Source: Isoetes taiwanensis
Lineage: Eukaryota > Streptophyta > Lycopodiopsida > Isoetales > Isoetaceae
Length of the DNA: 64,000 nt
Assembly: GCA_021234155.1 (NCBI GenBank)
Contig: JAJEKV010000020.1
Location: forward strand, 20,699,018 to 20,763,017
Direction: 5' to 3'
The position numbers and the translations under genes are program-made. This document shows, piece by piece, positions 22,085 through 34,744 of this stretch. The number at the start of each line of letters is the position of its first letter. The first letter of the stretch is position 1. A model generated the notes under the pieces. The model was given only the letters and a program-made list of their open reading frames with translations. It ran no database searches and was not told where the DNA came from.

Positions 22085-23698
22085 TTTATGCTGTAATTCT
22101 CTCAAAATCAATTACAGAAACAACGGTGCTATCTCGGATGTTGTCAAGGCAACTCCTGAATTGCAGGGCCTGCCATCTAGCCCTGTAATTATGTGGCACA
22201 AATATCTTCAATGTGGAACATAGATAGGAAATGAAATCCTTCACTGCCGTTCTCTTGTAAGACAATCTAAGAACTGGCTTTGGTTCCTTTTTTTTTTCCC
22301 CTTGCCAGTTGAGGTCTCGTCTTGTCCTGCAGTTTCAGACTGTGTCCCACCAGCTACCTTGGATTTCTTACTTTTGTTTCCCTTCTTGGTCGCATTGGAT
22401 CTTTTCTTTCTGCTGCCACCTGGTACTTCCTTGGTAACACAGTCTGCAACTCCACCAGCTTCTTCTGTCTCCACTGGAATTTGTAGCAAGGTCTGTAGCA
22501 TAAAACAGAAGATTAGTGCAAGTTGAAAGCACAAAAGCAGGATTCAACGGATGACAGCACATCTCAGCATATTGCAGCACGGAGCTTTTGTATGGAAACT
22601 TATACCTGTGTGACCTCCATAAGGTGCAAGGGATAAGAAATTTGGAAGCCTGAGTCTCCAACAGTGTTCACAACATCCTTCTTGCAAGGAGAGACTCTGC
22701 TATTTTGTTTCCAGAATTTTGTAATGCTTTGCTTGCAAGCAGGGGTGAGAGAATCGCACCTCAACCTCCTTTGGAAGCAAGACTACGGACCATATCCAAG
22801 AACGGCTTCCGATTTTCTTAATGCAGTAGTTGCAATTGTTGCCCTTTTGGAACCTATCATAAGAAATATTGCACATTATTCAATGAACCTCTCCTAGCCA
22901 GCAGCACTCAGTAGATATAAGCACCTTAAAGCATAAAGAAGCACAGACTTGATTTTGTGCACTCAGCAGATACAAGCATTTAAAAGCATAAAGAAGCACA
23001 GGCATGGAATCAAGAATTAGATTTAGATGTATCTAACAGCCCTGCCATAGTGGAATTGCATCTCGATTTTGTGGAAGAAGCCATCACCAGTGTCGAGGTT
23101 CTGGCTCTCCAAATATCATGGTTCCTTTGCCTCTTTGTGTCTACCATTGTCTATTTCAAGTTGTTGAGCAGCACCCCCGTTGCCTTGCACTCCTTTGGAT
23201 TTGGCAAAATTCCAGGTTCTGAGATTTCCATTTCGTGGTGATGAACCACCCTCTTCATCACATCGGCCTTGAGTTCGGGTGAATGTTTTTTGGTGAGCTT
23301 GTTGAAGTAATCAACTACAAGCTTGGCTATTTCTTGCCTGCGTCTCATGCTCAGATCTTCCCGTTCACCGCTGCTTTTCTCATCTTATTCCGTAATCTGT
23401 AATCTCTCTTTCTCTCTGCATCCAATTTCTTGTAAATTGTAGATGAAACTGGATCTTCACGCGATATTTCCTGTGTTGCATTGAGATCCAACAAATCTGG
23501 AACAATATATTGGAATTCATCAGGTCGAAAATCCAATGCTAAACGTGTGATTGCCTCCAGGCCGGTATCAGGGAGCGCCATGAATTTCTTGACAGAGGGA
23601 GAATAAGTGAATTGGAGGGAGAATTTGTGCGGGCCATGAGATTGAAGTAGTTCTGGACTCGAATTTGCAACGTACAATTTGCGCGAAAATCCAGCCAA
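22085..23698 (-). pseudogene. Transposase of element A, N-terminal exons
   Basis: The first exon (23698 downwards, MAGFSRKLYVANSSPEL) contains KKLDAERKRDYRLRNKMRK, a basic helix also hinted at in copy C. Further exons between 23300 and 22530 are unclear. The exon at about 22085-22500 encodes a Lys/Ser-rich stretch (GGSRKKRSNATKKGNKSKKS) and the start of the catalytic domain, which resumes at 7770. It aligns with copy B at 63250-63690. A premature stop near 22240 compared with B suggests decay. Confidence 0.6.
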
Positions 23699-23869
23699 AA
23701 TCCCACAATCATTTTCCTAACGGTTCATTGCTGAGGTGGACGTGTGAGTACATGAAGGGCGTGGAAAAAATGACGGGCAGTTACACCCACCAGCACTTAA
23801 ATTAAGCAAAAGCAGGGGTGCTTTAAGCGGGCTAATACCCTGCTATAAGCATACGTCAGGACGCATGCT

Positions 23870-23897
23870 TTTGATACCCACCAACATACTTTTGCCC
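23870..23897 (-). repeat. Right terminal inverted repeat of element A
   Basis: Its reverse complement begins GGGCAAAAGTATGTTGGTGG. ATAT follows at 23898-23901. The inner flank (23760-23840) contains CAGCAC and GGGTGCT words. Confidence 0.85.
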
Positions 23898-24024
23898 ATA
23901 TCGCGCCTAGATTTGGTCATATGCTGGATAGCCATGTAGGGTATGGCAGTCATCTTCAACGACTCCCATTTGGCAGCATCGACAGAGCCTGTCCTGCCGA
24001 AGCTCCCCAATCCATCTCCATGTC

Positions 24025-25160
24025 TCAATTCAGAGACAATGTGACACTCGTATGGATCGAGGCAATGTAATGAATCTGTGCCTTTTCATAGGCAGATAAT
24101 TTAAAACCCTCAATCATAACAACCTTAAAGGCATGAGAAGAAGCAGCATCAACATGAAGAGTAGAAGGAACAATAGATGCAGCTAATGGTGCTAACGACA
24201 ACACCATCGCAAGTGGAGGTAGAGCATCTTCCATAGCTGGGGAATGCAAAACAATTGGCAAAGGTTGATCATGAATAGATGAAGAAATAACAATGGAAGC
24301 TTGAAGCTGAAGAGATCGGGAAGGTTGAACAGATGCCTAAGATGCATGAGGGCCACAATGGAAGCTAGCAAAGGCCTCCTTATCATGAAACAAACGAGCT
24401 AATTCTGGACCATTCAAAGGCTTAAGATCCAACTTCTTATACCAAGGCCCACTTTTTATGACTATACACACTGGTAAGGACGAGTCTACTTGCATAGAAA
24501 CACAAATTCTCAGACCATTCATGATAGAGTGTGAAATACGAAACCCAAGTCCAGTTGCAATTGCTACGAAAAACTGATGAGCCATTAGACTTGGAGGAAA
24601 ATTAAGTATTGAGAACCAACAAGGTATATTTAATGCACGAACCATATCTGGTGTAAATCCAAAAGAGTAATACTGGTGCATTATACATTCCCCGCCAAGT
24701 GGATCAATCCTTTTAGATACCAGAGTGTCCACTGCATCAATATTATCAAACATAATTAGAACAAAGTTTTTTTGTGAACAGCTTGATGGAATGAGCTGAA
24801 GGCATCGCAAAAGACGAGAAAACCAAACACAAAATCGTGAGAAATCTAAGTAGACACCATTAAAATAGCCATGCACTGCACAAAAGAATAAGTTCTCAGG
24901 ACACGTAATATAAGCTTGATGATCTACCTCAACCACTAAGATACCAAAGGCTTGAACTATGTTCTGACAATCAAACTGATAAAATATGTCATCTGGAGGT
25001 AATTGTTATTGAAGCTGAGCCTGGTGAGCTATCATTGTGTCCAAACTTGGTGTCGACTCATCCTTACTCCTTTCAAGCAACACCTATAAAGCAGTTGATC
25101 CCCTAGCCTTCCTAGATGCAATATGTAGCAAAATAACAGGGGGTTCCAGGGGGATTTGAT
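24025..25160 (-). pseudogene. LINE ORF1-like (DUF4283-type) fragment
   Basis: The 199-residue frame at 24337-24936 has the layout of the plant LINE/retrotransposon DUF4283 domain: a central PLGGECIMHQYYSFGFTPD, then a Trp-containing strand (RALNIPCWFSILNFP), a helix (AIATGLGF) and a final strand (SSLPVCIVIKSG). The assignment rests on pattern only. No zinc knuckle or reverse transcriptase follows, so at best it is an ORF1 fragment. Confidence 0.4.
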
Positions 25161-25249
25161 ATAGATATAATTCTTGAAATCATAGACCATATCCCTAAAA
25201 CAATTCAATGGGTTATTATAAAAAAAAACATAGATTTAAGATAAAAAAT

Positions 25250-25345
25250 CGTCACATTAGCTCACTGGTTAGATTGGTTAAAGTAGTCTTATTAGGACAT
25301 TGAGTTATTTTGGTAGAGGTTCGAATCCCCGTATTTCATATTCTA
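25250..25345 (+). mobile_element. tRNA-derived SINE head or tRNA relic
   Basis: TAGCTCACTGGTTAGATTGG resembles a Pol III A box, and GAGGTTCGAATCCCCG about 50 bp later is a near-perfect B box. The segment does not fold into a full cloverleaf with a proper acceptor stem and CCA, so a SINE head is more likely than a working tRNA. Its 3' extent is not clear (perhaps to about 25560). Confidence 0.55.
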
Positions 25346-28300
25346 AAAGCTTAAGCGAAACCGTATAGAGGCTCGATATACCGTCAAAACCTTAGGCAAA
25401 CTCGTATTCGACATCTTAAAATCATAGGCGTCCCCAATCATAATTGAGCATAATCGAAACGAGAGGTGTCCAGAGGCTGCAACATACAGTCTGGGCCGTC
25501 GGATTGACAGATCCGACGACTGTGGTAGTCCAAGGTGCACCTCGTTTAGAATATGTAGGTGCATTAGATATATCCTTACAGAGCCAATCACTCTTTGATA
25601 TGAAACTTATGTACAACTTACATTTGATCAGAAGAAACTGGAAATTCCAATTAGCACTAGCTATCACACATGTTTTCAATGATGTTAAAATGCATACAGA
25701 CAACTTTTCTACGTAGAGTAGCAATAAGCTCATGGAAGACCACATTTTCCAAGAAATGATGAATGTATAAACTTCTACAATTTGGATCATGTACCTTATC
25801 ATGCAATAATGTGCAATGTAGTAGCAATAATCAAATCAATTACATGAATCAGTACAACCAATCTTATTTTATAAAGACTGAGCTTTATAAACCTGAGATT
25901 CATGTTCTCCTCAATGCGAGTTACATATACATGGTCAATCCATATGCAGATAGCAATCCTGCATTTAAATATTATGAACAGAAAGCAATTTCAACAACAT
26001 TCTAGTGGGCATTAAAGATGCCAAATGCCAGCATGATGTTGGCATAAGGTTTACAATTCTTAGGAGCCCCTTCCTGTAAAGCATCAGAGTTGCTCTTTGT
26101 GGGGCTGGAGTTCTTAGGTTTTTATATATGTTATTAACCCTTTTGCTTCTAGATCAATCTATTTCTATACCAAAATTTGGCCACATCAGGTTTTTTGTTA
26201 CCTTCAGTTTAGTAGGATTCTCTCCTATCTCCTTTCTTTACTTTAAATCTTTACAATTATATATAGAAAATAGACTTTTCTTAACAGTTAAAAAACCAGG
26301 ACTGCAAATCCTCGGCAAGGTGATTGCACACTAGATGCATATATTTATGCACGCAGCAGGTAAACTTCTTGAAAATGTCATGTCTCATATTTTCATCACA
26401 AGCTTTCATCTTCCTAGTCTGCATCATCATAAATGTTTGAACCCAGCATGTATGCTGAGGAATTTTGGTCCTCCAACCTCAAAACATGTTCTAGGGCATT
26501 CTTCGCCATTTCCAATTTCATATGTATTTTACATGAACTCATTGTTGTCACAACTACACAAGGTTGAAATGGCATTGAAGTGACAAAGTCTTTTGCCACC
26601 GTTCGAACTTCCATTATATCCCCAAAGGGCAGAAGCAAAATGATCTCATGTTGGAAAGACCACATGTTCCATATTTATTGAAACATACTAATGGTGACCC
26701 TCGCTTATGAATCATGAATGGCTGCAAGCAAAAAGTAAATAAATGAATGTGAGAAAATCAAGTTTGATGCTGGCAAGTTGCATCGGCCTGAAGAATAAAC
26801 ATCCTCTCACACATGTCCCTGAGGATGAAACTAATACATGAATATGCATCCTATCTGGCAAGCATGTTGTATTTTTCCTCAATACACCTAGATGGGTGTC
26901 CTGCCCCACCACTGCGCATAGAAGTGAGGTTCCCCCTACCACTTTACAATAATACATGCCCACTTTCACAACGAGGCTTTGAACCCATTATCTTGGGTAT
27001 GACAGTTTAAGGTTTGTGCATTTCCAACAAATGCACATCTAGTATCAATACTCTGTGCATGAAACCATTTACCTTTTCCTATTTGGGATCGTAGACTGGC
27101 TAATGCATTTAGAACATAAAAAAGGTCCGTGTATCAGGTTTTACCCGTACTTTTCATTTGTTTGAAGATTATAATAGCTTATTTTGCTTCCCTTTTTTTC
27201 TTCCATAAAGGGAAGCTACAACCATCATCCATGATATATGTTTTGTGTAAGTATACTCTATAATACATGTTTTGCCATCATGTACTCTCCCACATTTAGC
27301 ATTATATCATCAAATACAATGACTACATATACATTTTGTCTTAAGTCCATTCAATAAGAGAATGGATTTATTTTACATGCCAATTTGCTTGATGCAGTGC
27401 ACACATTTGAAATGTTTGGAAAGATCATTAGATTTGGACTCATACGTTCCTATTACATCTATTGGAAAGTCACATCTTCGTTCTGGTAGATGGCGTGTTC
27501 TGTAATTAAAGCATTCCAAGAAACGACATTATGTAAACATAATTGTCAAAAGAATATTCAGCATCTTCTAAGCTTCTACAGTTGGTATACATGTCAATTA
27601 ATGTGTTGTCGATAAATTGATTTGGAATTCATCCACATGAGAATGAACCCAATTTGCTTGTTCCAGGATACCCAGACTGCCATGTGCACTAAAAACGCTT
27701 AAAAATGTGGTATCATTGGAATAGATATTTTCCTCTTGCATTGGACAAAATAAATTTAAAGCTCCTTATGATTACCTACTTTAGGCCAACCGCAGTTAAC
27801 TCTGCAAGATACTTTAAAATCATATTAATATTGCTTGTATATCCTACATTGGACATCACTTGTCTACTGAAATGTTATACCGGCCACCAGATATAGTGTG
27901 GAAAAATAATGGATGAAGGATGGATGGATGAAGGTATAATCTCTTCCCGCAACAAGTAACGACATGATAAAAAATTTCAATGTCATGTGATATTAAAGGA
28001 AGCCATCTAAGTACTTGCATAGTAAGGTAGAAAGTTCACCTTCAAATTATTGTACTGCCCCATCATATAAATGCGAAAAATCCCCTTCCCAATGACTACT
28101 ATCACTGGATAAAGCCCTCCATCTTGATCACTTGTAATGTCCAAGTGAGTAAGCGAAGGACATAGAGCTGTCATTGGCCCATTCCTCCTTTGGGGCATCC
28201 GATACCACAAAAGCGTACATACATGTTAGCACACGCCAACAATACATATAATTCATATGCCCCTTCAAGATCGTCTCATCCATTATCATTGGAATATAAC
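25346..28300. other. AT-rich intergenic sequence, nothing recognised
   Basis: Many short open frames occur on both strands, but none has a domain, codon-like composition or credible splice sites. A small inverted repeat GTCGGAT...ATCCGAC sits at about 25498-25519. The rest looks like decayed repeats. Confidence 0.5.
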
Positions 28301-28329
28301 CATAGATATACATAATGCTCAGAAATAAG

Positions 28330-29120
28330 GGTTTCCGCCGCGGGATCAGATTCAAGGGGGATGACCGACGGTAAAGACCTCTGGATAAGAACTGACAGAG
28401 TCATGCCATGGTGTTGGCTAGCAGAGAACATTGGCTATTGCATCTCTAGGTGGCTAGAGGATCGTGGCGACACACGTCTATACCCTACTTTAACCCTCCA
28501 GACAGTGAGTTGGGTTGACACTTGCAGTTCAATGAGCCACGACGACACCTGCAATCCAGGGGGCGTCACATCCATATCTGCCCCATACATGCTGAATGAC
28601 TATAAGTCTGACACACTATAAGGGCGCCAGTAGCCATACTTAGCAAGGCCCTACCTCCACATCTCCATTGCCTCCAATTTCTAGTGCTCTCAATCATAGC
28701 ATAACATCTACAACCAAGTGGAATCTATGCACTAGTGGGTTTATAGCTAGGATCGTCCATATAACTACTAGCTTTCAGGTCTCCCCCTTCTCACGAGCAC
28801 AAGAGGTGTATAACTGATATAACTGATATACCATACATCCATTCACAACTTCATAATGTAACATCTAACATCCATCTAATCATCCAAGAGTCATCTCCTT
28901 GTTAAAAATTATCTAGGTCCAGTTTGTTGGCTGGAACTATTGTCCGAGTTGTGTCCATCTTTCTGGTGTTGAAGATATGCTTCTTCTCTCTCAAGCTTTA
29001 CCAATCAATTTGAGAAAGATTGTGGTAGTTTGCCTTAAGGGATTATACCCCAGATAGCAGTCTCCCCCTTGGCCATGTGGCATCATCCTAGAGTTTCAAT
29101 TAGTAACTTAACTGCTATAA
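28330..29120. mobile_element. Diverged relic of a gypsy LTR related to the 7860-21035 element
   Basis: The order of phrases follows the intact LTRs: GATGACCG, GAGTCATG, CTAGAGGATCGTGGCGACAC, a TTGACACTTGC phrase, and CACAAGAGG with ATCATC-rich sequence after it. Identity is patchy and no TG...CA ends or flanking duplication are visible, so it is an old, degraded copy, perhaps a solo LTR. Confidence 0.45.
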
Positions 29121-29383
29121 CTGAGTTTTCCTTGCTAAACATTAACATGAATAATTAGTATAACTATTAATTATTCATGGGGAGGTATCATGTATTTGCA
29201 CGGGCATGTACAAAGTACTAGAACGTCATATCACCCAAGTTTTTTAGCTGGCATTGTTGTTTCTTCATACTTTTTCCCATCCTCTTTCAACCAGGGAACT
29301 CCATCTGACAAAAGTTGCCACAATCATGGTTACTTCCAAACCTATAAATACCATAAAGGACAAGGTCAAAGGGTTTAAGGTGG

Positions 29384-31066
29384 CCATGGAATGGGGGAGC
29401 GCTTACATAAGATTTGAAATGGTGTGGAGCATGTATTCGTATATGCCACCGTATTTTGCTGACAGTGGCGTCCAAGATTTGGATCTGGAGGGGAATTTTT
29501 TTTTTTGTTTTGGCAGGGGCGGAACGGTAGCAAGGATGGCAACCATGGAGTTGGAGTCGGGAGCGGAGATCCAGGTGTCGGATTGGAGTGACCATGTTGG
29601 AGGCGAGGAGGAAGAATCGGCATGGGCGTCCTTCTTTGGGCTTCTGTTGGAGGTAAGTCAGAGCATAGTGTTAGCAGTTGTTTAAGCCTTAGATTCTGTC
29701 TGTGAATTTCGTTGCTTGTTGAAGCCTTAGATTTTGTCTGTGAATTTCGTTGTTGCCATCTCTGTTGGAGTTGCCAAAGGTTTCTACAATTCATAGGTAA
29801 GATGTTAAAGAGGCAGGCTAGGAAAGGGAAGGGGAAGAGTGGAGTGAATTTGTATGCTGGAAGCATAGATGAGGCCATAGATCTGTGTAGGAAGGGTAGG
29901 GGGAGTGCGAAGGGCAGGGAGGATGGGAAAATTGCAGAGGAGGGAACCGGGTTACTTGATGTTAGTGTGACTCTGGGATATGCAGGAATGGATATCCCAG
30001 AGGACATGTATGAGAAATAGGAAAGGATTTGTACCTGCGTTATGGTGCAGGGGATCTGAAGAATCTTGTTGTCTTGGACAACAAGAACATCCTGCATAGG
30101 GCTGCCTATTATGTGAATTATCATGGGAGGAAACAGATGTCTGCAAGTCTTGTGTACACAGTATGTCGAATGTTATGCACAAGGAAGTTTGTGCTATCTA
30201 GCCAATGGATCTTGCCGTCCAACACCACATTCATTTCTGAGCGCAGGGTGAAAGCAGCCTGGAGGATGACGTTGAATCCTGAACATGCTATGCCAAGGGA
30301 TGTTAGATGCATGCTCTTTGGTGTGCCTGCTGGGATGCAGCCAATGGAGAGGATTGGGAAGAGGTATTGGGACGATGCAGGCAGCGAGGGTGATGACGAT
30401 GCGCACTTTGTTGATGTGGAGGAGGAAGAGTTCAGGCCAGTTGTAGATGGAGATTTCAGCGGGCTTGATTACATACCCCTAGACTTGCTTGATCACACTA
30501 TGGTAGTGGGATAGTGCCCTTTTGTTGACTTGTTTTGTTCTTATGGCAGTGCGATAGTATCTTGTTCTTGTACTGTTTTGTTCTCATGTTTGTGTTTGTT
30601 GTATTTGGACTGTACATGGAATATAGATGTGTACTTTTATGTTAAATTCAAGGTTGTTTGAAGCTGATTTATAACAGTAGTTCGATGCTAAGTTCTATGT
30701 TGTTGAAGCTGATTTAGAAGAGCAGTGTCATACTGGTTATAACACATGCTCGCATTTAATTATGCAGGTATGTCGGGAATGGAGGCCAATGGGCACGTTG
30801 TGGCACCAGAAGTTATGGAAATAAGTGACAGCAATAGTGATGTAGCTGTGTCTGGCCCTCCTTCTCGTCCAAGTGCTCCGCCTCCTGTGCCGGTCACAAA
30901 TGCTCCTCATGTTGTTAATCCTGAAATGCCACGCATTGTTCCCATGGCAGTTGTAAACGGGCTGCCACATCCCAGCCCATTGCCCCCTGTTGCAAATCTT
31001 GTGGCAAATGGGCTGCCACATCCTGTGGTCGCGTCTCAATTGAGCATGTTGATGGAGAATGGTTAG
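29384..31066 (+). CDS. Uncharacterised spliced gene (acidic/proline-rich product)
   Basis: The first coding stretch (about 29384-29652, MEWGSAYIRFEMVWSMYSYM onward) ends at a good donor, GAG|GTAAGT. After an acceptor near 29790 comes a basic stretch (KMLKRQARKGKGKSG), then LYAGSIDEAIDLC. A one-base frame break at about 30018 leads to LYLRYGAGDLKNLVVLDNKN and an acidic C-terminal region (30360-30510). A last exon (30768-31066, acceptor TTATGCAG) is Pro/Ala/Val-rich with NGLPHP repeats. I recognise no domain. It may be a decayed transposon-borne gene or a host gene fragment; exon joins are tentative. Confidence 0.4.
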
Positions 31067-32110
31067 GGGACGAATTTGTCAAAAAACTAGTAAAATCAAG
31101 CTTGCATTTCAGCAGTTTGAAAGTTTAAACCCAATTGGGCATGAGGCAAAAATAAAATTTTTGGCATCAACCCTTGTAAACCACACATCTCCCATCAATT
31201 TTTCCGATTGTACAGGGTTTATTAAGTTCTTAACTCGAGCAAAATATTGGTACTAACATGAGCTACATTTTTTTCTTTTTTCTTTTTTGAAGGATGACAA
31301 TCCATTTTCAAGAAAATTTAAGATACATATACAATAGACCAATAGGTCTAGATGCTATTACAATAGAAGGCATCTAGTAGCATAAGCATGCATGCCAATT
31401 AAAGTAACAAATAAAAAAGAAACTTTCTCACTTGCTTCTCACAAATATTTCTAGAATTGACAAATGTGCACCCTACTTTCTCGTGGTGGGAAGAACATTA
31501 TTCAACACTAATGAGATGTTTTGGCCAAGAATGTAGGGTAAAGCACATTGCTAGATCGTGGAAGATGGTTTAAGAGGTATTGAACATTTGTCCCTACAAG
31601 AATTTGTCAAAAACGTTAGTAAATTCAATGTTGCTAAAGGCGGCTTGATTACTTAAGGTGGCTTGAATTCAAAACTGCAATTGGGTCTGGTGGTTTAAGT
31701 ATTGTGTTTATGGAGTTTAATTAGTTGATTTTGAAACAACTAGAGTTCTATATATCATAAATGTATATAATAGAATATCCAAGAGATAGATAATCGACAA
31801 AATTTGGTGCAAACTCACACATTTGTGACATCTAGTTGTACAAAGGGGCCGATAGAAAACTATTACCAGCCCACGAAGAGGATTGATAAAGAGGAATATG
31901 CTAGTGATGGCAGATAGATAAATAGATGTATAGATAGATAGACTTTTAACGTTTACGGAGACCAACAAAGGGCCAAGGGACAGAAAGAAACTACTGAGAG
32001 CGAACCGAGTTGATAAGGGGGAACATGTTGATGGCATTGGTGGGTTGGCATACAGAGGGAGAATTGATGTGCAAGAAGCTAGAGAATAACCATGGGAATA
32101 CGGAATCTTA
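31067..32110. mobile_element. Cluster of retroposon 3' ends
   Basis: At 31268-31400, a T-run followed by GAAGGATGAC and the hairpin AGACCAATAGGTCT has the form of an inverted retroposon tail. At 31900-31990, (AGAT)n is followed by CTTTTAACGTTTACGGAGACC, the same 3' end as at 1621-1680 with a different simple repeat. The remaining sequence is AT-rich and shows no gene. Confidence 0.5.
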
Positions 32111-32134
32111 TGGCGGCCATCCGAAGGGCCGCCA
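32109..32134. repeat. Short perfect hairpin
   Basis: ATGGCGGCC and GGCCGCCAT flank an 8-base loop. It lies about 700 bp upstream of the PI4K start. No function is assigned. Confidence 0.6.
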
Positions 32135-32849
32135 TTGGGAGGAAGCCACAAAGGCCCATAAAAAGGTACGTTTTATGGGCCCATGAAGCACTAGGGGAAA
32201 TCATGGCAAGGGTCGGCTAGTCCAAAGTGATGGGGCATTGGGGGGGGCCCAAATACAATGGCCCTAATATGGGGGCCATAATACGGGGGAGATTTGAAAG
32301 GCAAGAAAAGAGGAATGGACCCATGCAAAACATGAAGTCGTGTCGCAAACGTGGAAGCCGAGACGTTTTGGGGCCGTTGCTGGGCTTTGAAAAATGAGCT
32401 GCAACGTGGCCCCCCGCCATTGGATGTGCCACGTTAACCCGGGAGACGCGATGCCCGTCAAAATTTACCGCAGGAAGTTAACACGAAGAAGTTGCGATTT
32501 TTTTTTTAACGTGTTACCTTGTTACATACGACACCTCCCTTCCTACAAAAGATTCTTCACGCTTTTTCATTCTTGACCAAGCTCGTTCTACTCCGATGGC
32601 CGGACTTCGCTTCCATGGCGACCGTCTCCGTCCTTTTTAGGTATGGCTATGTCGCCCATTGCTTGTTTCTCTTTAATCTTTCTCGCTTCCCCTTTTTCTC
32701 TTGTTTTTTTTTTTTTTTTCATGGCATTTGCACTCAAATGCATCAAAATGTGTAGATGAAGGAGGCGCAAGAATTATGGAAGGGGCATAGAGGTTCGATG
32801 TAATATTCAAGACCATTAGCTTAGCGTAGTTGCAAAAAATTTAGGTGTA

Positions 32850-34744
32850 ATGGCGACTTCCGGACTTATTCTGCGTCCATTAGCACCAGAAGATAGATTT
32901 TCTGGCATACCTAGAGGATTGCCTCCTGTAGACGACGCCATTCAGATCTATTTGGTTACTTCTGGTTCTGTGATGCCAATGAGGGTACTGGCATCTGATA
33001 CCATATCCTCTGTGAAGATGAGGATTCAGGCACGGAATGGGTTTTATACTAAGCAGCAAAAGCTTGTCTATGGAGGCCGTGCTTTGTCTAGAGAGGATAG
33101 TCTCATCAGAGATTATGGCGTGTGCAATGGGGAAGTTCTACATCTTGTCCTTCGCTTGTCTGATATTGTTGAAGTTGCTGTAAAAAGCACAAATGAGGAT
33201 GAATACGTACTTAAGGTCCAACGTGCACGCAGTGTTAAAGATCTTAAACAGTTGATCTCTGAGAAGGACGGTTCGGCAGTGGATGATCAGCAGTTGATTT
33301 TGGATGGAAAATGCTTAGAAGATCAATACCCTATTGAGGATCTAGCATTAGAGGGGCGTGGTGCAGTGCATCTCATTGTTCAAAAAAGCGCAAAAATTAG
33401 ATCAAGACACGTTGGTGGTGATATTGAGATTTCTGTAACTGCTCCGATTTCTTCTGAGCAAACTGTTGTACCCTCTTATGCCTGTCAATTTGATGGGGAA
33501 TTGAAATTGCCAGAACCTTGTACAAATCATGTTAATCAGTATGAATTTGCAGCTATGCGAGAAGAGCTTTCTAAGATCAGTTTTCTGCTGGAACCTGCAC
33601 AGAAAAGTGTGTACTCTGACATTCCGACTGTTCTTTTTGATGCATTGAGCCAAGCCAAAGCTGGGCTTGATCATGGACATACTCCCATTTTGTCAACTGA
33701 TGGAACAGGCGGGGTATATTTTATGCAGGACAGCTATGGTTATAAGACTGTTGGTGTATTTAAGCCAGTAGATGAGGAGCCCATGGCTGTTAACAATCCA
33801 CGTGGTCTTCCATTGTCTATGAATGGTGAGGGCCTGAAAAGAGGAACCAGGGTTGGGGAAGGTGCAATGAAGGAGGTTGCAGCTTATATTTTGGACCATC
33901 CCCTCAATGGTCCCAGGTCTTTCTGTGGAAAAGACGAGGAAGGTTTTGCAGGAGTACCTCCTACCATGATGATTCGCTGTTATGATGAATCTTTCAGCTT
34001 CATTTCAAGTGGAAAGATTGAGCCAAAGCTAGGATCTTTTCAACAATATGTTAACTCTTTTAGTAACTGTGAAGACATGGGGCCTGCTAGTTTTCCTGTG
34101 AAAGAAGTGCACAAGATTTCAATTTTGGATATGAGGCTGGCTAACACTGACCGGAATGGTGGCAATATTCTTGTCTGCCGAAGTGATGTGAATAATGTGA
34201 AGCTTATACCTATTGACCATGGTTACTGCCTTCCAGATAAGGTAATCCAAACTTACTTTGTCTGCCGCTGTGGTTTTGTAATAATTCTATGAGTTCTGTA
34301 TTGATATTGCCCTTTACTGTGCAGTTCGAGGATTGTACATTTGAATGGTTGTATTGGCCACAAGCACGCATCCCATATGAAGCTGCAGAACTGGAGTATA
34401 TAGCAAGTCTTAATGCAGAGCAAGATATTGCACTTCTTGAGAAACATGGTTTCCAGTTAAGACCAGAATGTGCTCGTGTTCTTAAAATAGCCACAATGCT
34501 CCTCAAAAAAGGTGCTGCAGCAGGTCTCTCTCCATTCTTGATTGGTTCTATGATGTGTCGGGATTATGTAAATAGGAAATCTGATATTGAGATCATGATG
34601 GAAGAAACAGAAGATAATATTCTTCCTGCTTCTAGTGAGGAGGCATACATGGAAACCTTATCAGAATTCATGGACTACTATGTGGAAATGTCTGCAAAAA
34701 CAAATGCCCCTTCCAATGTACATCACATAGTTCAAGATTGGTAA
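32850..34744 (+). CDS. Phosphatidylinositol 4-kinase gamma with two ubiquitin-like domains
   Basis: There are two exons, 32850-34241 and 34325-34744, joined over an 83-bp GT-AG intron with the reading frame kept, giving about 603 residues, a normal length for plant PI4K-gamma. The N-terminal half has two ubiquitin-like repeats (residues about 30-105, IQIYLVTSGSVMPMRVLASD; and about 110-180, VKSTNEDEYVLKVQR). The kinase domain follows: GGVYFMQDSYGYKTVGVFKP with the ATP-site Lys, RLANTDRNGGNILV with the catalytic Asp and Asn, and IPIDHGYCLP with the D-H-G motif. The family (UbDK-gamma) was proposed to make PI4P, but several plant members act as protein kinases towards ubiquitin-pathway proteins. 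It appears intact and is the only clear host gene here. No TATA box could be fixed with confidence. Confidence 0.95.
34242..34324 (+). other. Intron of the PI4K-gamma gene
   Basis: The donor is AAG|GTAATC and the acceptor CTGTGCAG|TTC. Retention would add a stop after VIQTYFVC-type residues and remove the last about 140 residues. Confidence 0.9.

Larger units (their letters stand above)
2547..23897. mobile_element. RF-family DNA transposon copy A (two-gene, TIR element; interrupted by nested insertions)
   Basis: The ends are 28-bp terminal inverted repeats beginning GGGCAAAAGTATG, at 2547-2574 and 23870-23897, with one mismatch. ATAT lies outside both (2543-2546 and 23898-23901), giving a 4-bp target duplication. 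A RING/FCP1 gene runs rightward (2873-6276) and a transposase gene runs leftward (about 23698 to 6493), so the genes converge. A 14.3-kb nested insertion at 7771-22084 splits the transposase; without it the element is about 7.05 kb. Copy B (58302 onward) aligns with A over the coding regions, and copy C (37560-44734) has the same gene pair. The 4-bp duplication and GGG ends are shared with C. I cannot assign a superfamily with confidence. Confidence 0.85.

Noticed and set aside
24337-24936. Host gene of unknown function
   Set aside because: The layout resembles the DUF4283 region of plant retroelements, and there is no intron or neighbouring domain to support a host gene.
25250-25345. A working tRNA gene
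   Set aside because: A and B boxes are present, but the acceptor and anticodon stems do not form; a SINE head is more likely.
32109-32134. Rho-independent terminator
   Set aside because: This is plant nuclear DNA; a hairpin without context is not a terminator here.
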